Source: Streptomyces sp. NBC_00582 (GTDB lineage: Bacteria > Actinomycetota > Actinomycetes > Streptomycetales > Streptomycetaceae). From it: 64,000 nt of DNA. Below, piece by piece: positions 41,468 through 48,704 of the stretch. The notes beneath the pieces were generated by a model that was not told where the DNA came from, did not search any database, and worked only from the letters and a program-made list of their open reading frames with translations. The stretch spans positions 6,758,001-6,822,000 of the forward strand of contig NZ_CP107772.1 in the NCBI RefSeq assembly GCF_036345155.1, in the 5' to 3' direction. The position numbers and the translations under genes were made by a program. The stretch's first letter is position 1. Each line of letters opens with the position of its first letter.

Positions 41468-41497
41468 ACTTTACAGCACTGGCGCCTAGAATTGCAA
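41468..41497 (-). promoter_or_regulatory. Promoter of the 123-aa gene
   Basis: -35 TTGCAA (41497-41492), 18-bp spacer, -10 TAAAGT (41473-41468), identical in elements and spacing to the promoter at 40935-40964. The shared string CTGTAAAGTTAGA spans the -10. Confidence 0.65.
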
Positions 41498-41514
41498 CAC
41501 CCTGGGGCGGGGAA

Positions 41515-41544
41515 AGGCCCCCGGTCCGTATGGGCCGGGGGCCT
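41515..41544 (-). terminator. Terminator after the 71-aa gene
   Basis: 10-bp stem AGGCCCCCGG / CCGGGGGCCT with a 10-base loop, directly after the stop at 41555. Confidence 0.75.
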
Positions 41545-41554
41545 GTGCGTGCGG

Positions 41555-41770
41555 TCAGGCGCGGCGCCAGCCGGACAGGCGGTCGTCGTCGCCGACCTCG
41601 GCGGTCAGGCGTGCGCCGGCGAGCTCGTCGAGGGGGATGCCGGCGGCCGCGGCGACGTCGGCGGCCGGGTAGCGCTGGGGCTCGGCGCGCTCCTCGGCGG
41701 GGACGTCGGCGACGATCTCGGCCTGGTCGCCGAACAGCAGCAAGACCTTGACGTGGACGCGCTCGCTCAT
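41555..41770 (-). CDS. Small acidic protein
   Basis: 71 aa (SERVHVKVLLLFGDQAEIVA DVPAEERAEPQRYPAADVAA). A short beta strand pair followed by an Ala-rich helix; no family recognised. Overlaps the end of the 48-aa gene by ATGA and is last in the Spd-like operon. Confidence 0.55.
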   Translation of the reverse strand: MSERVHVKVLLLFGDQAEIVADVPAEERAEPQRYPAADVAAAAGIPLDELAGARLTAEVGDDDRLSGWRRA

Positions 41771-41913
41771 GCCTGCTCCTTCTTCTTCGGGGTGCCCGGG
41801 GCGGGCTTCTTCGTGGTCTTCAACCAGCCGCCGCGTGACGCCTGGTAGGTCGTCTCGTGCCCCTTCAGCCGGGGGTCGTCCGGCTTGATGGGGCGTGGGA
41901 ATCCGAGTGCCAT
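41767..41913 (-). CDS. Small basic protein
   Basis: 48 aa (ALGFPRPIKPDDPRLKGHET) ending in a Lys-rich tail (KTTKKPAPGTPKKKEQA). ATG 41913 with AGGAG 10 bp before; stop overlaps the next start. Function unknown. Confidence 0.5.
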   Translation of the reverse strand: MALGFPRPIKPDDPRLKGHETTYQASRGGWLKTTKKPAPGTPKKKEQA

Positions 41914-41990
41914 GATGGCGGTCTCCTGTCTCGTGATCGGGATGGGGCCGGGGCGGTCGGTCAGCTGCCAGGCGGGCGGCCGCCCCGGGG

Positions 41991-42668
41991 TCATGCGGAG
42001 GCGCGGCGCCAGCGGACGTGCGTGCGGGCGGGGTTGGCCTCGTCCGGCACCGTGTCGAAGGCGGTGCCGTCGTTGTTGTTGTCGTTGTTGTTGCTGGTCA
42101 ACGCCCCTTCCTGGGCGCCCTGCTGGGCGGGGGAGGGGAGGGGTGGGAAGTCCTGCTGCTTCACGCCCGGGGAGACGGCCACGGGGCGGCCCTTCATGCG
42201 GACCCCGCCGGAGATGGGGATGCGGGCCTCGGTGAGGGCCTCCCGAACGCGGTCGGTGGGGGCGCCAAGATGCTCGGCGAGGGCGGTGATGTGAGCGTGC
42301 GGGGCGCCCACCGCGTGGAGGGCCAGCGCGAGCTCCTCGCGGAAGGTCAGCCCGAACCCGTTGACCTTCTCGGGGAGCTCGTCGGCCTGGCAGTCGTCCT
42401 CCGTCTCGGCCGGCGGCTCGGCTTCTGCCGAGGTGTCCTCCCCCGCCTTGGCCTTGGGGTCGGGCAGACGTAGGCCGAGCACGACGGCCGTGATGAGCCA
42501 GGCCGCCGTCGCGGTCCAGGCGATGCGCCAGGTCCAGGGCAGGCCCTTGATGAACAGGGCGGCTCCGAACACGGCGGCGGTACGGGGCAGGGGCTGCTTG
42601 CCGAGCCAGGCGGCGAGGGCCTGGGCGATCCGACTGGAGCCGGTCCAGACGGCGATCCAGACGCGCAT
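41991..42668 (-). CDS. Membrane protein with winged-helix-like C-terminal half (Spd-like)
   Basis: 225 aa. Two membrane segments near residues 30-65 (AAVFGAALFIKGLPWTWRIA; TATAAWLITAVVLGL), an acidic linker, then a helix-turn-helix-like region (LALALHAVGAPHAHITALAE; VREALTEARIPISGGVRMKG). Similar membrane-plus-HTH proteins occur in the transfer/spread operons of Streptomyces plasmids. Near the C-terminus is an Asn/Asp run encoded by AAC-type triplet repeats (42068-42098). Confidence 0.6.
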   Translation of the reverse strand: MRVWIAVWTGSSRIAQALAAWLGKQPLPRTAAVFGAALFIKGLPWTWRIAWTATAAWLITAVVLGLRLPDPKAKAGEDTSAEAEPPAETEDDCQADELPEKVNGFGLTFREELALALHAVGAPHAHITALAEHLGAPTDRVREALTEARIPISGGVRMKGRPVAVSPGVKQQDFPPLPSPAQQGAQEGALTSNNNDNNNDGTAFDTVPDEANPARTHVRWRRASA

Positions 42669-43114
42669 CAGGCTCCCCCGATGATCAGGACGGCGGAGGC
42701 GAACTCGACGGGTACGGCGAAGATCGAGCCATCCCCGGCTGCGGGGAACACGAAGGCGCTGATCATGCCGAGGACTGCGCTGGTCACGGGGTTCTGCGGT
42801 GCGGTCAGCATGAGGAAGAACAGGACGAGGGCGACGGCGCCGATGCCGACGTTGCCGAGCGGTCCGCCGCCGGTGCCGACACCGAAGCCGGTCAGGCCCT
42901 GGCTGGTGACACGCTCGGGGTTGGCCCAGATCTGTCCGGCTGCGGCGTAGGAGGTGCCTGCGAGGAAGGCGACGATTCCGGCGGCGCGGGTGCCGAACTT
43001 GACCTTGCCCTTGCCCTTCACGCCGAAGAACAGCAGGACGGACAGGGCGAGGGCGAGGCCGCCGGCGCCGACTGGTCCGAAGACCGTCTCCCCCGTGACT
43101 GCGAGCGTGATCAC
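42668..43114 (-). CDS. Polytopic membrane protein (Spd-like)
   Basis: 148 aa with three to four membrane segments (VGAGGLALALSVLLFFGVKG; GIVAFLAGTSYAAAGQIW; IGAVALVLFFLMLTAPQ; FASAVLIIGGA). GTG 43114 overlaps the upstream stop and its own stop abuts the next start. Layout resembles small membrane proteins of plasmid spread loci. Confidence 0.6.
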   Translation of the reverse strand: MITLAVTGETVFGPVGAGGLALALSVLLFFGVKGKGKVKFGTRAAGIVAFLAGTSYAAAGQIWANPERVTSQGLTGFGVGTGGGPLGNVGIGAVALVLFFLMLTAPQNPVTSAVLGMISAFVFPAAGDGSIFAVPVEFASAVLIIGGA

Positions 43115-43851
43115 GTACTGGCTCCGATCAGGGCGTTCGGGGTGTACAGGGCGGTGGCGAGGAGGGCGGTGGCGAAGGGGATGCGCAGAACCCACATGGC
43201 GGCCGGGCGCAGCGGGGGCGGGACGATGCGCAGGTAGCGGGCCATGACGTACTCGGCGCCGACGTAGGAGAAGGCGGCGAGGGCGAGGCCGGCGGCCACT
43301 CCCCCGTTTTGTGCGGCGGTGAGCATGGCGGTGATGGCCGTCTTCAGGCCGAAGGCCCAGCCGACGCCGGCGGCGGCGCCGTGGACGGCGAGCCACCGTC
43401 GTACGGCCTGGCGCCAGGCGCGGTCGCGCTGCTGCGCGGGGGTCTCGGCCGGCTGCGGGGGCTGCACCGTGATGTGGATGCCAGGTGCGACCTCGGTCGG
43501 CTGCGGCTGCGGCTGTGGTTCGTCGTCGGGGGCGCCGCGCTTGAAGGGGAACATGGTGCGCCGGCCTTTCCGGGGCGGGTCGTCGGGGACGGCTGCGGCT
43601 TCGGCGGGTTCGCCCTCGTCCGGGGCGCCCTCGCTCTCGTCGCCTGCGGCTACGGCTGCGGGGGTGGGGCGGGTACGCCACCACTCGGCTGCGGCTGCGA
43701 TCGGGTCTGCAGCCGCAGCCGACTGCGGGCGGTCGGCCTCGGCGGCTGCGGCTGCAGTCGGCTGCGGTTCGGCGTCGGGGCCGACACCGCGGAGGCGGAG
43801 TATCTGGCGTACGCGGATCTCGTCCGCGCCGGGGGCGGCTGTCACGGTCAT
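43111..43851 (-). CDS. Membrane protein with disordered N-terminus (Spd-like)
   Basis: 246 aa. The first ~150 residues are Ala/Pro/Gln-rich and disordered (with PQPQPQPTEV), the rest has three membrane segments (AAGVGWAFGLKTAITAML; VAAGLALAAFSYVGAEYVM; PFATALLATALYT). DNA in the disordered part is full of GGCTGC units. Coupled to both neighbours by GTGA overlaps. Confidence 0.6.
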   Translation of the reverse strand: MTVTAAPGADEIRVRQILRLRGVGPDAEPQPTAAAAAEADRPQSAAAADPIAAAAEWWRTRPTPAAVAAGDESEGAPDEGEPAEAAAVPDDPPRKGRRTMFPFKRGAPDDEPQPQPQPTEVAPGIHITVQPPQPAETPAQQRDRAWRQAVRRWLAVHGAAAGVGWAFGLKTAITAMLTAAQNGGVAAGLALAAFSYVGAEYVMARYLRIVPPPLRPAAMWVLRIPFATALLATALYTPNALIGAST

Positions 43852-44430
43852 GCTTCCTTCGCGGGTGGCTGCGCAGCCGCAGCCGGTGTGGGGAGTGCAG
43901 TCGGGAGGTGGGCGTGGATGCGCTGGGCGCGGCGCTGGCCGATGCCGAGGTCGCGCTGCAGCTGGCGCTGGGAGACCTGGCTGCCGGTCTCGGTGAGCAC
44001 GCGGATGTTCAGGGCCTGGGCGCGCTCGAGGACGTGGGCGTCGGTGTCCGGGCTGCGCAGCTGCGCGACCTGGCTGCGGCTGCTGGCCGGGGCGGCTGCA
44101 ATCGGCTGCGGTGTAGCCGTAGCCGGGATGACCTGCGACGGCTGCGGCTGCGCGGCTGCGGGGTCGGGGGCGCAGACGTTCGGCTGCGGCGGCAGCATCG
44201 GCTGCATGTACAAGACGAGGGCCGCTGGGTCGAGGGCCGCGGCCGCAGCCGCAGCCGGTGCCCCCTCCCCTTCCACGCCGTCGGTGAAGATGCGGGGTGC
44301 AGCCGTATCCGGCTGCGGTGCAGTCGGCTGCGCGACGGCGAGGGCGGCTGCTGTTGTGTCGTCGAAGTCATCCGGGACGGCATCCGGCCCCGGCTCCGGC
44401 TGCGTACGTTCGAGGGCCGGGTGCGGCTGC
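43450..44430. repeat. Dense GGCTGC/GCAGCC repeat region
   Basis: About 25 copies of GGCTGC or its complement in ~1 kb spanning two genes, in both orientations. The unit falls in different codon phases (Ala-Ala, Gln-Pro and Ser-Arg are all encoded by the same DNA string), so protein selection alone does not explain it. Confidence 0.6.
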
Positions 44431-45248
44431 GGTGCGGGTTCGAGGACCCAGGGTGAGATGACGTCCATGGTGTGGAGCTGCTCAGCGGTTCGGCGGCCGG
44501 CGAGGTCCTGAAGGAGGGCGTGGCGGCGGGTGCCGTCGGTGGTGGCGCGGGTGCGGGCGACGGCAGCGGCGAGCCGGGCCCTCCCCCAGGGGCCGAGCCT
44601 GCGGCGGGAGGCGAGGCGTACGGCCCGGGCGTGGGCGCGGTCGCGGGTGATCTCCTCGGCGGTGCGGTTGCGGGTGGCGAGTCCAAGGTGGGAGAGGAGG
44701 CGCTCGCGGAGTTCGTGGCCGATCTGGGCGGGCAGGCCGGTGGAGAGGGCCTCGGGGCGGGTGACGCGGATCTCCAGGCCCATGGCGAGGTGCCAGAGCA
44801 GGGCTGCCATGACCGGGCCGAAGACGGCACGCACGAGTCCGCCGACGAGTCCGGACTCAGTGAACGCGGGGACGACCTGGACGCCGGCGATGCACCAGAC
44901 CATGACGCCGGGCACGCCCGGGGTGCCGGCCTGCTCGGTGGTGGCGGTGGCCAGCTTGTTGGCGCGGGCCATGATGGCGCAGACGACGAGGACGACCTCG
45001 CCGGCCGCGAACAGCCAGAGCCGTTCGCTGGTCGCCATGTGGAGTCGGTGGTCGGCGAAGCGCCAGCTGGTGTCGGCGGAGAAGCCGGTGCAGACGAGGG
45101 CGCCGATGCTGGCGGCGAGGACGTTGCCGCTGGTGCGGTGGGCGATGTAGGCGGCGAGGCCGACGATGAGAGTGATCAGGACGGCCGTGAGAAGCATGAG
45201 CGGCCAGTGCGTGCTCGTCCAGGCGAGGGGCTGGTCCAGGGAGGACAC
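43848..45248 (-). CDS. DUF2637-type membrane protein with C-terminal helix-turn-helix
   Basis: 466 aa. Four N-terminal membrane segments (PLMLLTAVLITLIVGLAAYI; LWLFAAGEVVLVVCAIMARA; GVMVWCIAGVQVVPAFTESG; LVRAVFGPVMAALLWHLAMG) match the DUF2637/SpdB-type domain of Streptomyces conjugative elements. A Pro/Gln/Ala linker leads to a C-terminal HTH (VSQRQLQRDLGIGQRRAQRI). In plasmids such proteins help intramycelial spread; on a phage the role is unknown. Confidence 0.7.
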   Translation of the reverse strand: MSSLDQPLAWTSTHWPLMLLTAVLITLIVGLAAYIAHRTSGNVLAASIGALVCTGFSADTSWRFADHRLHMATSERLWLFAAGEVVLVVCAIMARANKLATATTEQAGTPGVPGVMVWCIAGVQVVPAFTESGLVGGLVRAVFGPVMAALLWHLAMGLEIRVTRPEALSTGLPAQIGHELRERLLSHLGLATRNRTAEEITRDRAHARAVRLASRRRLGPWGRARLAAAVARTRATTDGTRRHALLQDLAGRRTAEQLHTMDVISPWVLEPAPQPHPALERTQPEPGPDAVPDDFDDTTAAALAVAQPTAPQPDTAAPRIFTDGVEGEGAPAAAAAAALDPAALVLYMQPMLPPQPNVCAPDPAAAQPQPSQVIPATATPQPIAAAPASSRSQVAQLRSPDTDAHVLERAQALNIRVLTETGSQVSQRQLQRDLGIGQRRAQRIHAHLPTALPTPAAAAQPPAKEA

Positions 45249-45273
45249 GTGGGCTCCAGGAGGAGGAGAGGGT

Positions 45274-45307
45274 GCGGGCCCCGCGTGGGGGATTTCGCGG
45301 GGCCCGC
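45274..45307. terminator. Terminator upstream of the Spd-like operon
   Basis: 12-bp stem GCGGGCCCCGCG / CGCGGGGCCCGC with a 10-base loop after the 66-aa gene. Confidence 0.75.
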
Positions 45308-45320
45308 GGTCTGGAGGCGG

Positions 45321-45521
45321 TCAGCGCTTCGGCAGGAAGCTGCGCCGCCGGGTCGTGCCGTCGATCGCGCGGGCCGAGGCGAGCTGGGTGCGGGCCTCGC
45401 CCGCTGCGAGCTCGGCCTCGGTGGGCTCGCCGTCGGGGGCGGTCGTGCTGCGCAGGTCGCCCGCGCAGGTCTCCGGCGTGGCGGACTCGGCCATGATCCG
45501 GTTGGACGGCCAGATGCTCAT
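45321..45521 (-). CDS. Small phage protein
   Basis: 66 aa (SIWPSNRIMAESATPETCAG DLRS ... TRRRSFLPKR), no family recognised. ATG overlaps the stop of the 102-aa gene (ATGA). Confidence 0.5.
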   Translation of the reverse strand: MSIWPSNRIMAESATPETCAGDLRSTTAPDGEPTEAELAAGEARTQLASARAIDGTTRRRSFLPKR

Positions 45522-45826
45522 CGCTGCTCGCCTCCGCCCTTGATCTCCCGGAGGCGGGCGGCGTAGGCGGTGCGGGTGATGTGACCGGTGATCTCCGGGC
45601 AGGCGAGGTTCAGCGCCCGGCTGAGGACCGGGTCCATGGTCGTGGCCTGGAGGACGGCGATCCGGGCGGTGGCGGTGAGCGGCTGGTCGGGGCGGTTGCG
45701 CTCGAGGCGCTCGGCGATCTCGCCGAGCATCGTGCGGACCTGCGCGTCGACGTGCGCCTGGCCGCGGCCGTAGCGGGCGAGCGGAGACGGGGCTTCGGGC
45801 GGAGGGCTGGACTGGGTACGCTCCAT
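45518..45826 (-). CDS. Helical phage protein
   Basis: 102 aa, Pro-rich N-terminus and helical body (AHVDAQVRTMLGEIAERLER; ALNLACPEITGHITRTAYAA RLREIKGGGE). No family recognised. First gene of a two-gene unit; divergent from the small HTH gene with a 28-bp palindrome between. Confidence 0.55.
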   Translation of the reverse strand: MERTQSSPPPEAPSPLARYGRGQAHVDAQVRTMLGEIAERLERNRPDQPLTATARIAVLQATTMDPVLSRALNLACPEITGHITRTAYAARLREIKGGGEQR

Positions 45827-45861
45827 GGCGGACCTTTCCTGTGATCGCTGGGACGGGTCCA

Positions 45862-45901
45862 CCCCTCGGCCCGGAGCTGCAACTCCACATGGGCCGAGGG
45901 G
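45862..45901. terminator. Hairpin in the leader of the 102-aa gene
   Basis: 11-bp stem CCCCTCGGCCC / GGGCCGAGGGG followed by TTTTG on the plus strand. It lies in the 5' leader of the minus-strand gene and reads as a terminator only on the plus strand. Confidence 0.55.
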
Positions 45902-45930
45902 TTTTGCCGTTGTGCCGGATCCAAAGTAGC

Positions 45931-45958
45931 GACCTTGTTGCCACGTGGCAACAAGGTC
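45931..45958. promoter_or_regulatory. 28-bp perfect palindromic operator
   Basis: GACCTTGTTGCCAC followed at once by its exact reverse complement (14 + 14, no spacer). It lies 105 bp upstream of the leftward 102-aa gene and 44 bp upstream of the rightward small HTH gene, the likely autoregulator. Confidence 0.7.
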
Positions 45959-46001
45959 AGACAGGATGGTGCCCATGGCCGAGGCCGAAGGAGGGCCGGA
46001 C

Positions 46002-46253
46002 ATGGTGTCGTTTCGCGAGCTCGCGCGCAGGCTCGTGGCTGACGGGATCGTCGAGACGATCTCCCATCAGCGGCTGTCGAAGATCTCGCGGGAGGACCCT
46101 GCGTTCCCGCCGGTCGTCAAAGTCGGCAGCTCGAACGCCGTGGACTACCGGCTCGCGGCGCCGTACTTCAGGAAGCGTGTCACGCGGCCAGGGCGGCGTA
46201 CGGATCTCGAAGACCAGCAGGTAGACCGTGACCCGCCGGACGCCTCGCAGTAG
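46002..46253 (+). CDS. Small DNA-binding protein (wHTH-like)
   Basis: 83 aa from ATG 46002, chosen because AAGGAGG lies 7 bp upstream. VSFRELARRLVADGIVETIS HQRLSKISREDPAFPPVVKV reads as a helix-turn-helix with a short wing, followed by AVDYRLAAPYF and an Arg/Asp tail. Adjacent to the 28-bp palindrome, so a local repressor is likely. Confidence 0.65.
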   Translation: MVSFRELARRLVADGIVETISHQRLSKISREDPAFPPVVKVGSSNAVDYRLAAPYFRKRVTRPGRRTDLEDQQVDRDPPDASQ

Positions 46254-46265
46254 CTGCCGATGCCG

Positions 46266-46288
46266 GCCCCCGTCGTCGAGGCGGGGGC
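46266..46288 (+). terminator. Terminator after the small DNA-binding protein
   Basis: 7-bp stem GCCCCCG / CGGGGGC with a 9-base loop, 13 bp after the gene stop. Confidence 0.55.
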
Positions 46289-46318
46289 TGCGCTCTGTCG
46301 CACGTAGGATCCTTGGCC

Positions 46319-46597
46319 GTGGCACACACCTTCGAAGAACTCGTCGAGACGCAGCAGGCCGCCGACCAGGCGCACGCTCAGGTCCTGGCTCTGCGGGATG
46401 AGTACGGACGCGTGACCGTCGAGTGGACCGACGAGCAGAATGCGGCGTACGAGACGGCCTGGAGGAACTGGCGCGCGCTCGCCGAGGCGAGCCAGGCCGC
46501 GGTCACCGGGCACGCGAAGGATGAGGGCGCGCCGCGCTACGACATCGAGGCGAAGGTGCGCAGGGCCGTACGCCACCCCGAACCGGTCAGCGCGTAG
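46319..46597 (+). CDS. Helical protein of unknown function
   Basis: 92 aa from GTG 46319 (TTG 46313 possible), AGGA upstream. Long helices (FEELVETQQAADQAHAQVLA; WTDEQNAAYETAWRNWRALA EASQAAV). A pattern common in small Streptomyces and actinophage proteins; function unknown. Its end overlaps a convergent minus-strand gene by 11 bp. Confidence 0.6.
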   Translation: MAHTFEELVETQQAADQAHAQVLALRDEYGRVTVEWTDEQNAAYETAWRNWRALAEASQAAVTGHAKDEGAPRYDIEAKVRRAVRHPEPVSA

Positions 46598-46748
46598 AGA
46601 TCCGGTACTCGTCCACCGGGTACGACTCCGCCGGAACCGCCTCCGGTTCGGGCCGGTGGCGTCGCTGATTCGGCAGGGAGTCAGCCGCGTCTCGACGCTT
46701 CAGTCGGCGGAGGGCGCGCTCGCGGTTCGGATAGGTGCGGTGGGCCAT
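46587..46748 (-). CDS. Small basic protein
   Basis: 53 aa (MAHRTYPNRERALRRLKRRD ...), very Arg-rich N-terminal helix and acidic C-terminus. ATG 46748 has TGAGGA just upstream. Overlaps the convergent 92-aa gene. Possibly nucleic-acid binding; small size keeps confidence low. Confidence 0.45.
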   Translation of the reverse strand: MAHRTYPNRERALRRLKRRDAADSLPNQRRHRPEPEAVPAESYPVDEYRISTR

Positions 46749-46769
46749 GATCCTCAGGATGGCAGAGGC

Positions 46770-47225
46770 CTACGGTTCATCCGGCCAACTCGTCAACCGG
46801 GCGCCCGCCTCGTCGTCGTCGAGGGTGACCCGGGCGCCGTCCCGGCCTCCGTATGCGCCGATCCATCTGGTGACCTTGTCGTCGGCGGTCGCTCGCGTCG
46901 CCCACCACCCCTCCATCAGTGGCCGGTCTGTCGCCCACAGGGTGACGCGGTAGCGGCCTTCCATGGGGCGCCCTGCCTCCCAGTTCTGCTGGATCCCGGC
47001 GACCATGCAGTCCCGGCACTGATCGTGCCAGCGGAGCCCGAGATCGGGGATCTTGACGACGCGTGTCGCAACGGCCAGTGCCCGGCAGGAGCAGCAGCGG
47101 CGGCGGTCCGCTGAGTGGATGTCGATGCGCGGCCACCAGTCGGCGCGCACCGGGCGGGCCGGGGCCGGGTCCAGGGCTGCCGGGTCGATGTCGAGGAATG
47201 CGAGTCGCTCCTGGTCGGTGGGCAT
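46770..47225 (-). CDS. Phage protein with zinc-finger-like Cys cluster
   Basis: 151 aa. RRRCCSCRALAVATRVVKIP and HDQCRDC give two Cys pairs 28 residues apart, a probable zinc site. Rest is Trp/Arg-rich (EGRYRVTLWATDRPLMEGWW). ATG 47225 has GGAGG. Function unknown. Confidence 0.55.
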   Translation of the reverse strand: MPTDQERLAFLDIDPAALDPAPARPVRADWWPRIDIHSADRRRCCSCRALAVATRVVKIPDLGLRWHDQCRDCMVAGIQQNWEAGRPMEGRYRVTLWATDRPLMEGWWATRATADDKVTRWIGAYGGRDGARVTLDDDEAGARLTSWPDEP

Positions 47226-47292
47226 CTCGTCCTCCTGTCGTGCTCGCCCCCTCGTGGTGCCGGTGGGCAGCCTACCTCCTAGAATCGAACAC

Positions 47293-47628
47293 GTGAACGA
47301 CCTGCCGCCCGATCTGCCACGCCTCCGAACCCTGGAGACCTGGCTGACCCTCACCCTCGACCGGGTACGGCAGCAGATCAAGGACGCCGAGCAGCGGGAA
47401 GCGGAGCGCCAGCACGGCATCGAGGCCCGGCCGCCCGCGCCGGACTGGCTGATCGAGCGCGGCCTGTCCGGGCAGGACGCGGTGTACGTCCACGCCGGGG
47501 GCTGCTGGAACGCCGGGAAACGATCGAAGGGCGTCGACCGGTCGACCGCGCTGCACGCGCTCACGGAAGGCGTAGCGGCGTGCCCGCACTGCCGGCCGGA
47601 CACCGAGCTCGGCTACTTCGACGGGTGA
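47293..47628 (+). CDS. DUF6233-type protein
   Basis: 111 aa. The start NDLPPDLPRLRTLETWLTLT LDRVRQQI is characteristic of DUF6233, a family abundant in Streptomyces. C-terminal CWNAGKRSKG and CPHCRPD could bind metal. TAGAAT at 47281-47286 ends only 6-7 bp before the GTG start, so the mRNA is probably leaderless. Probably a host-type gene carried by the phage. Confidence 0.7.
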   Translation: MNDLPPDLPRLRTLETWLTLTLDRVRQQIKDAEQREAERQHGIEARPPAPDWLIERGLSGQDAVYVHAGGCWNAGKRSKGVDRSTALHALTEGVAACPHCRPDTELGYFDG

Positions 47629-47629
47629 G

Positions 47630-48532
47630 TCAGGCGCTGCGGGACTTGCGCGCGGTCGTCTTCTTCGCCGCGCTCTTCTTGGCTGGCGTCTTCTTCGCGG
47701 CTGTCTTCTTGGGCGCGGTCTTCTTCCTCGGCTTCGGTCCGGAGTCCTCGCCGCGGGCTGCCTTCGCCTTGGCCACGGATTCGTTCAAGGCGGCCATCAG
47801 GTCGAGCACCTTGCTGGGCTCCTCCGGCTCCGGGGCCTCGGGCAGCTGGCGGTCCTCACGCTTCGCCTCGATGATCTTCTCCATGGCCTCGGTGTAGGTG
47901 TCCTGGAACTCTTCCCCTTCCAGGTCCTCGCGGGTCATCGTCTCCAGCAGGGCGAGCGCCCCATCGATCTCCTCCTCGGAGACCTCCACCGGCGGGGGCA
48001 GCAACTCGGCCGGATCGCGGATCTCGTCCGGCCAGCGCATGGCGTGCAGCACGATCGCGTCGCCGCGCACCCTCAGCAGGCCCAGGCGCTCACGGCCGGA
48101 CCAGGCGTACTTCGCGATGGCCACCTTCGCCGAGCGCTCCAGGGCCTGGCGCAGGAGCTTGTACGGCTTCGCCGCGACCTGGCCGTCCGGGGCGAGGTAG
48201 TAGCCCTCGCCGATCCGGATCGGGTCGATGGACTCCAGCGGGACGAACGCGTCGATCTCGATCGCCTTCGCGGTCGGCAGCGGCAGCTCGCGGAGCTCCT
48301 CGTCGGTGATCGGTATGACCTGTGTCTTGGTCAGCTCGTAGCCCTTGCCGATCTCCGCGTTCGAGACCTCGCGGTCCTCGATCTCGCACACCTTGCGGGT
48401 ACGTATCCGGGCCATGTCGTCCAGGTGGTACTGGTGGAAGCGGATCGAGTGGTCCTCAGTGGCGGACTGTACGTGGATAGGCACCGTGACCAGGCCAAAG
48501 CTGATGGCGCCTGACCAGATGGACCGGGGCAT
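47630..48532 (-). CDS. ku: Ku DNA-end-binding protein (NHEJ)
   Basis: 300 aa bacterial-type Ku. The N-terminus RSIWSGAISFGLVTVPIHVQ and following FHQYHLDDMARIRTRKVCEI are diagnostic; the Ku core continues to about residue 235. The C-terminal ~35 residues are a Lys/Ala tail (KKTAPKKTAAKKTPAKKSAA). Ku homodimers thread onto DNA ends and recruit LigD. No ligase is in the window, so host LigD would be used. Mycobacteriophages Omega and Corndog use phage Ku to close genome ends; a similar role is inferred here. Confidence 0.92.
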   Translation of the reverse strand: MPRSIWSGAISFGLVTVPIHVQSATEDHSIRFHQYHLDDMARIRTRKVCEIEDREVSNAEIGKGYELTKTQVIPITDEELRELPLPTAKAIEIDAFVPLESIDPIRIGEGYYLAPDGQVAAKPYKLLRQALERSAKVAIAKYAWSGRERLGLLRVRGDAIVLHAMRWPDEIRDPAELLPPPVEVSEEEIDGALALLETMTREDLEGEEFQDTYTEAMEKIIEAKREDRQLPEAPEPEEPSKVLDLMAALNESVAKAKAARGEDSGPKPRKKTAPKKTAAKKTPAKKSAAKKTTARKSRSA

Positions 48533-48656
48533 GGCGAGACCTCCGTGACGGCCCCGAGCGGCTTCAGCCTACGAGCGTCCGGCGGGCCTCGCATGCATTC
48601 GGCCTGTTGGCCCGGGGCCTGGGCAGGGCGGCGTCTGCAGAGGCGAGCTATGCGTC

Positions 48657-48688
48657 GAGCCGCTCACCTGCATATCGGTGAGCGGCTC
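48657..48688. terminator. Terminator after the small membrane gene
   Basis: 12-bp stem GAGCCGCTCACC / GGTGAGCGGCTC with an 8-base loop, just beyond the stop of the 72-aa gene and upstream of ku. Confidence 0.75.
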
Positions 48689-48704
48689 GTTGTCTCTGCT
48701 GGGT

